Source: Alphaproteobacteria bacterium (GTDB lineage: Bacteria > Pseudomonadota > Alphaproteobacteria > SMXQ01). Taken from it: DNA of 45,646 bases. Both the position numbers and the translations under genes were made by a program. A model generated the notes under the pieces. It did not search any database. It worked only from the letters and a program-made list of their open reading frames with translations, and had not been told where the DNA came from. Shown here one piece after another: positions 17,688 through 26,465 of the stretch. Where the stretch lies: assembly GCA_029863585.1 (NCBI GenBank), contig JAOTVC010000005.1, positions 1 to 45,646 on the forward strand, in the 5' to 3' direction. Numbering within the stretch: position 1 is the first letter of the stretch; each line of letters begins with the position of its first letter.

Positions 17688-18974
17688 ATGACCCTGAATT
17701 CCCGTGTTTCATGGCGGTCTCGGCCGCTCCTGTTCGGGCTTGCCGTGATTGCGGCGTCCGGCGCGATTTCCGCGGCCGCGACAGCCGACGTTGCGGAATT
17801 CTATAAGAACAAGCGCGTCGCCCTTTATGTGGGCAACCATCCGGGGGGCGGCTACGACGCCTACACTCGTCTTCTTGCCCGCAGCATCGGCAAGCACATC
17901 CCGGGCAACCCCAGCACCCTGGTCCGCAACATGCCGGGCGCCGCCGGGATCCGGCTGGCGAATTACCTCTACAATTCGGCACCCAAGGATGGCACCCAAA
18001 TGGGCGTCTTCGCGTCTTCCGTCGCCTTCGCGCCCCTGTTCGGGGAGACAAAGGCGCAATTCAAGACCGAAAAATATACCTGGATCGGCAATATCGATCA
18101 GACCACCGGAACCTGCACGGCGTGGCATACCTCCGGTTTCAAGACCTTCGACGACCTGTTGAAGCGTCCGGCGATCTTCGGCGCCACCGGCCCCAATGGG
18201 GTGAATTCCGAACATCCCCGCGGCTTCAACGCCCTGATCGGCACCCGGGTCCAGGTGATCCATGGCTATCCGGGGTCCACCGGCGTCCTGTTGGCGATGA
18301 AGCGCGGCGAGGTCCAGGGCGGCTGCGGCTTCGCTCTCTCCTCCCTCAAGGCGCGGCGGCGCAAGGAATGGAAATCGGGCAAGCTGCTCATCGTGGTCCA
18401 GACCGGCTTCAAGAAACATCCCGACCTGGCCGGCGTTCCGCACATATACGACTACGTGAAGACCGACGAAGACAAGAAGGTGCTCGACCTGATCTACGGG
18501 CGCCACATCCTGGGCCGGCCGCTCGCGGCACCGCCGGGCATCCCTGCCGAGCAGGCAAAGGCGCTCCGGGCCGCCTTCATGGCGACCATGAAGGATCCGG
18601 AATTCGTCAAGGGCGCCAACAAGCAGCACCTGCCGATCGAGCCCTGGGACGGCGAGCAGGTCCATAAGATCATCGACCAGTTCCTCAACTATCCGCCGGC
18701 GGTGATCCAGAAGGCGCGCGCCGCCATGCGGATCGGCAAGGTGGTCAAGGTCAAGCTGAAGAAGACCGACGGCAAGATCGTCAAGGCCGGCAAGCGCAAG
18801 CTCCAGGTGATGGATGGGGCCGGCAAGAAATACACTTTCAAGGTCTCGGGCCGGCGATCAAAGGTCACCATCGGCGGCAAGAAGGCCAAGACGAAAGCGC
18901 TGAAAGCCGGCATGAGCTGCGCCTTCAGCCATTTCGGCGACGGCGACCTCGCCAAGACAATCACGTGTAAATAA
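17688..18974 (+). CDS. Tripartite tricarboxylate transporter (Bug/TctC-like) substrate-binding protein with C-terminal extension
   Basis: 'AEFYKNKRVALYVGNHPGGGYDAYTRLLARSIGKHIPGNPSTLVRNMPGAAG'; GGGGAGG before ATG 17688; about 80-aa basic C-terminal extension. Confidence 0.9.
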   Translation: MTLNSRVSWRSRPLLFGLAVIAASGAISAAATADVAEFYKNKRVALYVGNHPGGGYDAYTRLLARSIGKHIPGNPSTLVRNMPGAAGIRLANYLYNSAPKDGTQMGVFASSVAFAPLFGETKAQFKTEKYTWIGNIDQTTGTCTAWHTSGFKTFDDLLKRPAIFGATGPNGVNSEHPRGFNALIGTRVQVIHGYPGSTGVLLAMKRGEVQGGCGFALSSLKARRRKEWKSGKLLIVVQTGFKKHPDLAGVPHIYDYVKTDEDKKVLDLIYGRHILGRPLAAPPGIPAEQAKALRAAFMATMKDPEFVKGANKQHLPIEPWDGEQVHKIIDQFLNYPPAVIQKARAAMRIGKVVKVKLKKTDGKIVKAGKRKLQVMDGAGKKYTFKVSGRRSKVTIGGKKAKTKALKAGMSCAFSHFGDGDLAKTITCK

Positions 18975-18995
18975 GCGGCGAAAACCCAACGCCTC

Positions 18996-19028
18996 AGGCG
19001 CGGCCCCGAGGGCCGCGCCTTTTCTTTT
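18996..19028 (+). terminator. Rho-independent terminator
   Basis: AGGCGCGGCC-ccgag-GGCCGCGCCT perfect 10-bp stem followed by TTTCTTTT. Confidence 0.88.
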
Positions 19029-19060
19029 GCGCGCCCTCGCGATGCCGGCCGCCGCTTGAC

Positions 19061-20056
19061 TCAGGCGCTCTGGGCGATCCGCGAGGCAGGCGCACGGTGA
19101 TGGGCGTGACCCCAGATCACCACCGCATAGAGCAGTGAAAGGGCGCCGATCAGGAAGGTGCTACCGACGTTGAAGGCGAAGAGCGAGGCCCCCGGCCCGG
19201 CGATGATGACCAGCAGGTTGAGCAGCCCGAACACGCCGAGGATCAGTGAAATCGGGGCCCAAAACGCGCGGCGGCGGGCGAACGACCGGGGCCGGGCGAA
19301 TTGCTCGGCGGCCACCCCGTCCCACCGCGCCGCCCAGGACAGGACGAGGATGGCGCCCACGCCCAGGGCCAGGAACAGGACGCCGTAGAGCTGGCGCGCC
19401 GTGGCTTCCAGGGCGCCCGGAGCATGCAGCTCTGGCTCCCCCAGGTAGAGCAGGTAATTCGAACTTCCATGCAGCAGCGCCGGCACCGCGAAGGCGCAGC
19501 ACGCCATGGCATACCGCCAACGCCCCTTCCAGGACAGCACCAGGAAGAACCCCATGATGACGCCCAGGAAAACATGATTGGGGACCGACACCAGGGCCCT
19601 CAGCATGGCGATGCGGCCCCAATTGAGGGTGCCGGCGGTGACCAGGATGTTCTCCACCGCCGCGAAGGCGCCGCCCACGGCGACCGCGATCACGATCAGG
19701 GCCGCGGGACGCACCTTGGCCCGGAAGCACAGCAGGACGCCCAGGATCGTCAGCAGCTTGAGCCCTTCCTCGACCAGGCCGCCAAACACGAAGGCGCGGA
19801 CGAACACATAGCCGTAAAGTCCGTCGAAGGTCACAAGCTCCACCAGGGTCAGCCCCTGCAGCCAGGCGAAAGACACGTTGGGCGAATGGTCAAGGAAGGA
19901 TTGGATCAACAGCGCCGGCAGCGAGATCAGCGTCCCCGCCAGGAAGGCCAGCGCCATCGGGGCGGCCGGCGTGATCGGTCCGACGCGTTCCTGGAGGTAT
20001 TTCAGCCACAGGAACACCGGCGTGAACGCCGCAAGAATCAGGAATGCATAAGTCAC
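19061..20056 (-). CDS. PrsW-family intramembrane metalloprotease
   Basis: Multi-TM protein with 'FGGLVEEGLKLLTILGVLL', 'AVGGAFAAVENI' and 'VPNHVFLGVIMGFFLV', typical of PrsW proteins. Confidence 0.78.
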   Translation of the reverse strand: MTYAFLILAAFTPVFLWLKYLQERVGPITPAAPMALAFLAGTLISLPALLIQSFLDHSPNVSFAWLQGLTLVELVTFDGLYGYVFVRAFVFGGLVEEGLKLLTILGVLLCFRAKVRPAALIVIAVAVGGAFAAVENILVTAGTLNWGRIAMLRALVSVPNHVFLGVIMGFFLVLSWKGRWRYAMACCAFAVPALLHGSSNYLLYLGEPELHAPGALEATARQLYGVLFLALGVGAILVLSWAARWDGVAAEQFARPRSFARRRAFWAPISLILGVFGLLNLLVIIAGPGASLFAFNVGSTFLIGALSLLYAVVIWGHAHHRAPASRIAQSA

Positions 20057-20160
20057 TTTTTCGGTAGGCCTCCCCTAGGGCGGGTCGTTGCCCGCGCCTC
20101 GGAGTATCCCCGGCTGTTAACACTCTGGCAACCACTCGTTATGGTTAACGGTCGGAAAAG

Positions 20161-20175
20161 GCCCGGAATCCGGGC
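20161..20175 (-). terminator. Weak terminator-like hairpin downstream of VOC gene
   Basis: Minus strand GCCCGG-att-CCGGGC followed by CTTTTCC, about 110 nt after the VOC stop. Confidence 0.4.
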
Positions 20176-20285
20176 GATTTCGCGACCCAGGGTTGCATTC
20201 ATGGTTAACCGATCCGGTTTTTTCGGCCCACGCCGCCACGGCCCCGAGAACGAAGGTCCCGGCGGTCAGCGCCCTCTTGCGGGCT

Positions 20286-20711
20286 TTATTCCGCGGCCGC
20301 TTCGACGCTGGAGGTCGAGACGATCTCGATGCTGTTGCCGTCGGGATCCTGGATATAGACGTGGCGCCGTCCCGGGAAGGTGGTGTGCCCGGCATTGGTG
20401 CAGATGTAATACTCGATGCCCTCGGCCTCGAAATACTTGAGCGCCCGGTCCCACTCGTCGGGCTCGACGATCATGGCGTGATGGAACAGGGTGGTTTCCA
20501 GGTCCAGCGCGCCCGGCAGGTTGGGCTTGACGTGGTTGGGCATGGAGGTGAGGACGAAGAAATCCTCGCCGCATTTCATGAACGACATGGTGTTCTTGCC
20601 GTTCTTGCGCACCAGTTCGCATCCCAGCACGTCCTGATAGAACTTGGTGGCCCGGTCGAGGTCGGTGACCGAGATGGTCAGATGGAGAAATCCCTTGGTC
20701 TTGAGCATCAT
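20286..20711 (-). CDS. VOC family protein
   Basis: 'LHLTISVTDLDRATKFYQDVLGCELV...GRRHVYIQDPDGNSIEIV'; paralog of 1400-1804. Confidence 0.88.
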   Translation of the reverse strand: MMLKTKGFLHLTISVTDLDRATKFYQDVLGCELVRKNGKNTMSFMKCGEDFFVLTSMPNHVKPNLPGALDLETTLFHHAMIVEPDEWDRALKYFEAEGIEYYICTNAGHTTFPGRRHVYIQDPDGNSIEIVSTSSVEAAAE

Positions 20712-20765
20712 CCGTATCCTTCCTTTTCCCTGTCTCTCATGACTTGGCTCGCGCCCCGGCGCCGA

Positions 20766-21887
20766 TCAAACCCGGCCCCAGATCTCCCCGGCGAGGCGCA
20801 CCAGAAGTTCCAGCTTGGCAACCTCCTGCTCCTGGGTCAGCGGATTGCCGTGGTGTTCGCTGGCGAAGCCGCATTGCGGGCTGATGCAGAGCTGATCGAG
20901 GTCGACATACCCCGCCGCCTCCTCCACCCGGCGCCGCAATTCGTCGGCATCCTCCAGATCACCGGTCTTGGTGGAGACCAAGCCGAGCACGACCCTCTTG
21001 TCCTTGGGCACGCAGGCCAAGGGCGAGAAGTCCCCGGCCCGGGGACTGTCGTATTCCAGGAAGAAGCCATCGACCGCGAGCTCGTTGAACATGGCTTCCG
21101 CCACCGGGTCGTAACCACCCGCCGCCTGCCAGAATCCCCGGCTGTTGCCCCGGCACATGTGGACGCAGACGGTGAGGTCGTCGGGCCGCCCGGCAAGGGT
21201 GCGGTTCATCACCTCGAGATACCGCTTGGCGAGGTCGCGCCAATCGTCGCCGCGATCCTTGAGCGCCTGGACGATGGCCGGGTCGCCGAACTTGGCGAAG
21301 GCGGTCTCGTCGAGCTGGATATAGCGGCAGCCCGCGCCGTAGAGCGCCGCCATCTCCTTGGAAATGGCGTCGACCATGTCGTCCCAGAAGAGGTCGAGAT
21401 CGGGATAGGCGGCGCGGTCGATATTGTCGCGCCCGGCCAGGAAATGCAGGATGCAAGGCCCCGGGAGGGTGATCTTGACGGTGCGCTTGGTCCGCGCGGC
21501 GAGGTATTTGAAGTCCTCCACATGGACCGGGTGCATCCAGCGCATGCGGGCGAAGATTTCCGGCTGGGCGGCGCCTTTGCGCTCGCCCTCGGCATTGGTG
21601 TAGTACCAGGACTTCGACGCCTCGATCCCCGGGCGCACCCCGCCCAACCCGTCGACATAGAAGCCGCCGTAATAGTTCCGCCGCCGGAACTCGCCGTCGG
21701 TGATGGTCATCAGGCCGGCTTCCTCCTGCAGGCGGACGACGTCGTCGATGGCGCGGTCCTCTATCCGGGCCAGGGCGTCCCGCTCCATCTCGCCGCGGCC
21801 ATAGGCTTCCCGGGCGCGCACCAGGTCGGCGGGGCGCAACAGGCTGCCGACGTGATCGGCCCGGTAGGGCGGAGGGGGCGCGGTCAT
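20766..21887 (-). CDS. Core-MetE-like (cobalamin-independent methionine synthase II family) protein
   Basis: 'YRADHVGSLLRPADL', Zn-site pattern 'CVHMCRGN' and 'CISPQCGFASEHHGN'; ATG overlaps upstream stop (ATGA). Confidence 0.85.
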   Translation of the reverse strand: MTAPPPPYRADHVGSLLRPADLVRAREAYGRGEMERDALARIEDRAIDDVVRLQEEAGLMTITDGEFRRRNYYGGFYVDGLGGVRPGIEASKSWYYTNAEGERKGAAQPEIFARMRWMHPVHVEDFKYLAARTKRTVKITLPGPCILHFLAGRDNIDRAAYPDLDLFWDDMVDAISKEMAALYGAGCRYIQLDETAFAKFGDPAIVQALKDRGDDWRDLAKRYLEVMNRTLAGRPDDLTVCVHMCRGNSRGFWQAAGGYDPVAEAMFNELAVDGFFLEYDSPRAGDFSPLACVPKDKRVVLGLVSTKTGDLEDADELRRRVEEAAGYVDLDQLCISPQCGFASEHHGNPLTQEQEVAKLELLVRLAGEIWGRV

Positions 21888-24241
21888 GGCGCGTCGCTCG
21901 CCCGGGCATCGCGGATCGCGCGCCAGACCCGCTGAGGCGTCGCCGGCATTTCCACATGGCGCACGCCGAGATCGGACAGCGCATCGACGATGGCATTGAC
22001 CACCACCGCCAGGGCCGGCGTGGTGCCGCCCTCGCCGCCGCCGCGCACCCCCAGCTTGTTGCGCGGCGAGGGCACCTCGCTGATCTCGACCTTGAAGGGG
22101 GGCGTGCGGTGGGCGCGGGGCATGGGGTAATCCATGAAGGAGCCCGACATCAGCTGCGCGGTTTCGCGGTCGTAGACGCAATGCTCCCACATCGCCTGGC
22201 CGATCCCCTGGACCGCGCCACCGTGGCTCTGGCCGCGCAGGATCAGCGGGTTGATGGCGCGCCCGACATCGTCGACGCAGGCGTAGCGCTCCAGCACGAC
22301 CTCGCCGGTGGCGGGGTCCACTTCCACCTCGCAGACATGGCAGCCATAGGGGAAGGCGCCGACCGGCACGTGTTCTTCCGACACCGCCATCAGGGCGCCT
22401 TGCAGATCGTCGGGCAGGCCGTCGTCGTCCGCCGCCGCCCGGGCCACCTCGAACAGCCCGAGACCCCGGTTGGTACCCCGGACGGTGAACTGGCCGTCGG
22501 CGAAATCGATCTCTTCCCCAGTTGCGTCAAGGCAATGGGCGGCGATGCGCTTGCCCCGCGCGATGATCTCGTCGGTCGCGATTCCCATGACGATGCCCGC
22601 CATGCGCATGGACCGGGCCGAATGGGACCCGCCGCCTTCCTTGACGATGTCGGTGTCGCCGGTGACCAGATCGACCTCCCCGGCCGGCACCGCAAGCCAC
22701 TCGGTGATCAGCTGCGCGAAGCTGGTCTCGTGGCCCTGGCCCGAAGACAGCGTCCCGATCACCACCTCCACCCGGCCATCGGGGCGGACGGTGATCTCGG
22801 TCCTCTCGCGGGGGTAGCCGCCGGTCAGCTCCAGGTAGTTGGCGATGCCGATGCCGCGGTACTTGCCGCGCTTGCGTGCCTCCGCCTTGCGGGCAGCGAA
22901 CCCGTCCCAGTCGCCGAGCGCCGCCGCCGCCGCCAGCACCTGGTCGTAGGCGCCGCAGTCGTATGGCAGGCCGAGGGGGCTGGTCCACCCTTCGCCGCGA
23001 TGGGGCAGCAAATTGCGCCGACGCAGTTCGATCCGGTCGATGCCGAGCTCGCCCGCCGCCAGGTCGATCAGGCGCTCGACGATGAACATCGCCTCGGGCC
23101 GCCCGGAGGACCGGTAGTTGTTGACCGGCGGCTTGTTGGAAAACACCGCCTGGGCCCGGAAATAGGCCGCGTTGATGTCGTAGACCCCGGTCATCAGCTC
23201 GACCCCCTTGATCAGGGGCACGAAGGTGATGGGAAAGGCACCGACGTTGAGCGTATTGGTGCCGCGGATGGCGAGGAAGCGCCCCTCGGCGTCGAGCGCG
23301 AGTTCCGTATCCGACGCAAGATCGCGGCCCTGATAGTCGCTGAGAAAGGCTTCGGACCGGTCGGCCGTCCACTTGACCGGCCGCCCCAGCCGCTTGGCGG
23401 CCCAGACCACCAGGGGGAACTCCGGATAGATCGCGTTGCGGGTGCCGAAATTGCCGCCGACATCCTTGGCGACGACGCGGACGTCCGCCTCCGCCACCTT
23501 GAGGATCTCGGCCAGCTCGCGCTTCTGGCGGACGACGCCGCCGGACCCGGCATAGAGGGTATGGCGCCCCGCTTCGCCGTCATAGGCGCCGATGGCGGCG
23601 CGCGGCTCCATGGGCACCCCGGTGACGCGCTGGATCTCGGTCTTCAGCCGCACCACATGGGCGGCCTTGGCGAACACCGCCGCCGTCGCGTCCTCGTCCC
23701 CGGCATCGGCATCGACCACCAGGTTGGTGCCGTGCCCTTCCCATACCAGCGGCGCGCCATCTTGGGCGGCATCGAGCCCCCGGGCCACCGCCGGGCGCGG
23801 GGCATATTGGATGACCACCGCCTCCGCCGCGGCCCGGGCCTGGTCCTGGGTGTCGGCGACGATCATGGCGACGGCCTCGCCGGTGAAGCGGACCCGGCCC
23901 TCGGCCAGCAGGGTCTGGGCCGGGATCACCGGCGTCTCGCCGCTGCGGTGGGTGAGCTGGATATCCGGCGGGCCGGTGCGGGGCGGCGGATGATGGATCG
24001 GTTCGATCCCGTCGGCGCCGAGGTCCTCGGCCGTCAGCACCGCATGGACGCCGGGCATGGCGGCGGCTTCGGCGCGGTCGAGGGAGACGATATCGGCATG
24101 GGGATGGGGCGAGCGCGCGAAGGCGGCATAGAGCTGGCCGGGCAGGTTGACGTCGTCGCTGAACGATCCCCGTCCCGTCAACAGCCGATGGTCTTCCCTG
24201 CGCGGAAGGGGCGCGCCGATCCCGGTGCTCATGTCTGCCAT
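21884..24241 (-). CDS. Xanthine dehydrogenase/CO dehydrogenase-type molybdopterin-binding large subunit
   Basis: 'GAPLPRREDHRLLTGRGSFSDDVNLPGQLYAAFARSPHPHADI', 'VGGNFGTRN', 'NYRSSGRPEA', 'GVRGGGEGGTTPALAVVVNAI'. Confidence 0.92.
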   Translation of the reverse strand: MADMSTGIGAPLPRREDHRLLTGRGSFSDDVNLPGQLYAAFARSPHPHADIVSLDRAEAAAMPGVHAVLTAEDLGADGIEPIHHPPPRTGPPDIQLTHRSGETPVIPAQTLLAEGRVRFTGEAVAMIVADTQDQARAAAEAVVIQYAPRPAVARGLDAAQDGAPLVWEGHGTNLVVDADAGDEDATAAVFAKAAHVVRLKTEIQRVTGVPMEPRAAIGAYDGEAGRHTLYAGSGGVVRQKRELAEILKVAEADVRVVAKDVGGNFGTRNAIYPEFPLVVWAAKRLGRPVKWTADRSEAFLSDYQGRDLASDTELALDAEGRFLAIRGTNTLNVGAFPITFVPLIKGVELMTGVYDINAAYFRAQAVFSNKPPVNNYRSSGRPEAMFIVERLIDLAAGELGIDRIELRRRNLLPHRGEGWTSPLGLPYDCGAYDQVLAAAAALGDWDGFAARKAEARKRGKYRGIGIANYLELTGGYPRERTEITVRPDGRVEVVIGTLSSGQGHETSFAQLITEWLAVPAGEVDLVTGDTDIVKEGGGSHSARSMRMAGIVMGIATDEIIARGKRIAAHCLDATGEEIDFADGQFTVRGTNRGLGLFEVARAAADDDGLPDDLQGALMAVSEEHVPVGAFPYGCHVCEVEVDPATGEVVLERYACVDDVGRAINPLILRGQSHGGAVQGIGQAMWEHCVYDRETAQLMSGSFMDYPMPRAHRTPPFKVEISEVPSPRNKLGVRGGGEGGTTPALAVVVNAIVDALSDLGVRHVEMPATPQRVWRAIRDARASDAP

Positions 24242-24414
24242 GTCTCCCTGCGGTGCCACGCCCAGGCGGCGGGCCGGATTTTTCGACCGGCTTGGTTTTT
24301 CCGGCCCCCGATTATCAGACGTCTTTCGCGCGAAGCCAAGCCGTTGTCCACCGGCAATAGCGGCGAGAGGGCCGTCACCCGAGGGCCGGGATATGGATAT
24401 CCCCCGCCTTGGCG

Positions 24415-24420
24415 TATGAT
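24415..24420 (+). promoter_or_regulatory. Possible -10 element for the downstream core-MetE gene
   Basis: TATGAT about 60 nt upstream of ATG 24481; overlaps/abuts palindrome 24388-24403; -35 not convincing. Confidence 0.3.
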
Positions 24421-24480
24421 GATGAATATCGACCCGCCGGCCGGCGGCACATAAAAGATCATTCATCGTGGGAGGAGATC

Positions 24481-25491
24481 ATGAACCTGGGCCCGCTCGC
24501 CACCACCACCGTCGGCAGTTTTCCGAGGCCGTCCTGGCTGGCCGACGTCACCCGCTCGCGCGCCGCGTTCCGGCTCGAAGGCGCGGCCCTGGCGGAAGCC
24601 CAGGATGACGCCGTCGCGCTGATCCTCAAGGAACAGGAAGAGGCCGGTCTCGATATCGTGACCGACGGCGAACAGCGGCGCGAAAGCTTCGTGATGTACC
24701 TACCCGCGAGCTGGGAGGGCGTCGATACCGAGAACCTCAAGGAAAAGAAGATCTACCGCAACAAGGTGCAGCCGCGCCCGGTGCCGCGCATCGTCGGCAA
24801 GGTGAAACGCAAGGGGGCGCTGATGACGCCGGACGTCGCGTTCGCCAAGGCGCATACCGTGAAGCCGCTCAAGATGGCGGTGCCGGGGCCGATGACGGTG
24901 ATCGACAGCACCCTGAACGAAGCCTATGACGACGAGGGCGAGTTGGCCATGGACATCGCCGCGGCGGTCAATGGCGAGCTGCGGGACCTGCAGGCGGCGG
25001 GCTGCGACGTGCTGCAGCTCGATGAGCCGGCGATGACCCGCTATCACGACAAGGTGGCGGATTACGGCGCGGCGGCCCTGGACCGGGCGCTTGAAGGCAT
25101 CACCGTGCCGACCATCGTGCATCTCTGCTTCGGCTATCCCGGCGGCTTGAGCCTGCAGCACGAATACGAATACCCCGAGCTTCTCGACAACCTGATGAAG
25201 ACGCGGATCGGCGGCTTCGCCGTCGAATTCGGCCGTTCCACCTTCGATCCCGAGGTGCTGAAGGCCTGCGGCGACCGCATCGTCATGTACGGCTGTATCG
25301 ATCCCGGCGCCGCCCCGGTGCCGGAGGTCGATGCGGTCAAGGCGCGGGTGGCCGAGGCGTTGGAGCACCTCGATCCCAACCAGGTCTGGCTGGCGCCCGA
25401 TTGCGGCCTGATGACCATCGATCGCCGGCTTGCCCGGGAAAAGGTCGCGGTCATGGTGCAAGCCGCCGACGAACTGCGCAGAGCGCTGTGA
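24481..25491 (+). CDS. Core-MetE-like (cobalamin-independent methionine synthase II family) protein
   Basis: 'LATTTVGSFPRPSWLADVTRSRA', 'DEPAMTRYHDKV', Zn-site 'VHLCFGYPGG' and 'WLAPDCGL'; GGGAGGAGATC before ATG. Confidence 0.88.
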   Translation: MNLGPLATTTVGSFPRPSWLADVTRSRAAFRLEGAALAEAQDDAVALILKEQEEAGLDIVTDGEQRRESFVMYLPASWEGVDTENLKEKKIYRNKVQPRPVPRIVGKVKRKGALMTPDVAFAKAHTVKPLKMAVPGPMTVIDSTLNEAYDDEGELAMDIAAAVNGELRDLQAAGCDVLQLDEPAMTRYHDKVADYGAAALDRALEGITVPTIVHLCFGYPGGLSLQHEYEYPELLDNLMKTRIGGFAVEFGRSTFDPEVLKACGDRIVMYGCIDPGAAPVPEVDAVKARVAEALEHLDPNQVWLAPDCGLMTIDRRLAREKVAVMVQAADELRRAL

Positions 25492-25661
25492 CCCGCGGCG
25501 CCGCAGGGCGCAGCCGCGTCGCGATATCGGCGCCGCCCGTTCTCCGGCGGTGCCGCGTGCGCCCCGCGCCGTGGCCGAAACCCCGGCCCGTGACCCGGCG
25601 CATCACCGCCCCGGTGTTGGCGAGAGAAATCAATAAATCCCCTGAAATCCAGCATTTGTTA

Positions 25662-25689
25662 TTACGAATGCATCGCAACTGCATATATT
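25662..25689 (+). promoter_or_regulatory. Candidate promoter with embedded dyad upstream of nitroreductase gene
   Basis: TTACGA-N16-TATATT; spacer contains ATGCA-N7-TGCAT. Confidence 0.4.
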
Positions 25690-25805
25690 AAGGCAAGAGA
25701 TCCAAAGCCGAGCCTTCCCCCGCCGCCGTGACGGCCGAGGGGCCAAGCCGCCGCCACGCTCGGTCAGCGGCATCAAACCATAGACGAAGTTGAGGAAACC
25801 GGCCC

Positions 25806-26450
25806 ATGACCGATACCAAACTTACCGCACCTCCGCCTGCGCAGGCACCCGAGGGACCCGATGCCTCGGGCCTGGCTGCGCTAGAGGTTCTGCTGTCCCG
25901 CAGTTCCAACAACATGCTGATGGACCCGGCGCCGGACGGCGCCAATCTGAACCTGATCCTGCAAGCCGCCTCCCGGGCGCCGGATCATGGGCGCCTCACC
26001 CCGTGGCGCTTCGTCGTCATTCGCGGCGGCGCCCGCCAAGCGTTCACCAAACTGCTGCGCGAGGCGACCCTTGCGCGGGATCCGGAAATCCCACCGGCCG
26101 CGCTCAACAAGATCGATCGCCTCGGTCAGACTCCGCTGATCATCGCCATCGGCACCGACTTGAAAGACAGTGCCTTTCCCAGGAGCGAGCAGGAGCTGTC
26201 CGGGGCCGCGGCGGCCATGAACATCCTCAACGCCGTCCACGCGCTGGGCTATGCCGGGAAATGGGTCACCGGCGGCAATTCCCACGATCCGGCGGTTCAC
26301 GCGGCGCTCGGCTTCACCCCGCCCAACCGGGTCCTCGGTTTCCTGCTGATCGGCACCGCGCGCATGGCCCTGCCGGAACAAGACCGCCCCGTCCCGGCCG
26401 ATTATGCCGTGGAATGGTTGGGGCCCAAGGAGACGCGCCCCCTCGGTTAA
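25806..26450 (+). CDS. Nitroreductase family protein (YdjA-like)
   Basis: 'LILQAASRAPDHGRLTPWRFVVIRG', 'AAMNILNAVHALGYAGKWVTG'. Confidence 0.87.
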   Translation: MTDTKLTAPPPAQAPEGPDASGLAALEVLLSRSSNNMLMDPAPDGANLNLILQAASRAPDHGRLTPWRFVVIRGGARQAFTKLLREATLARDPEIPPAALNKIDRLGQTPLIIAIGTDLKDSAFPRSEQELSGAAAAMNILNAVHALGYAGKWVTGGNSHDPAVHAALGFTPPNRVLGFLLIGTARMALPEQDRPVPADYAVEWLGPKETRPLG

Positions 26451-26465
26451 ACGGAATCCTGCGGT

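Noticed and set aside
21956-24454. 832-aa plus-strand ORF
   Set aside because: Fully antisense to the well-supported Mo-hydroxylase gene; no recognisable motifs and His/Asp/Gly-biased composition.
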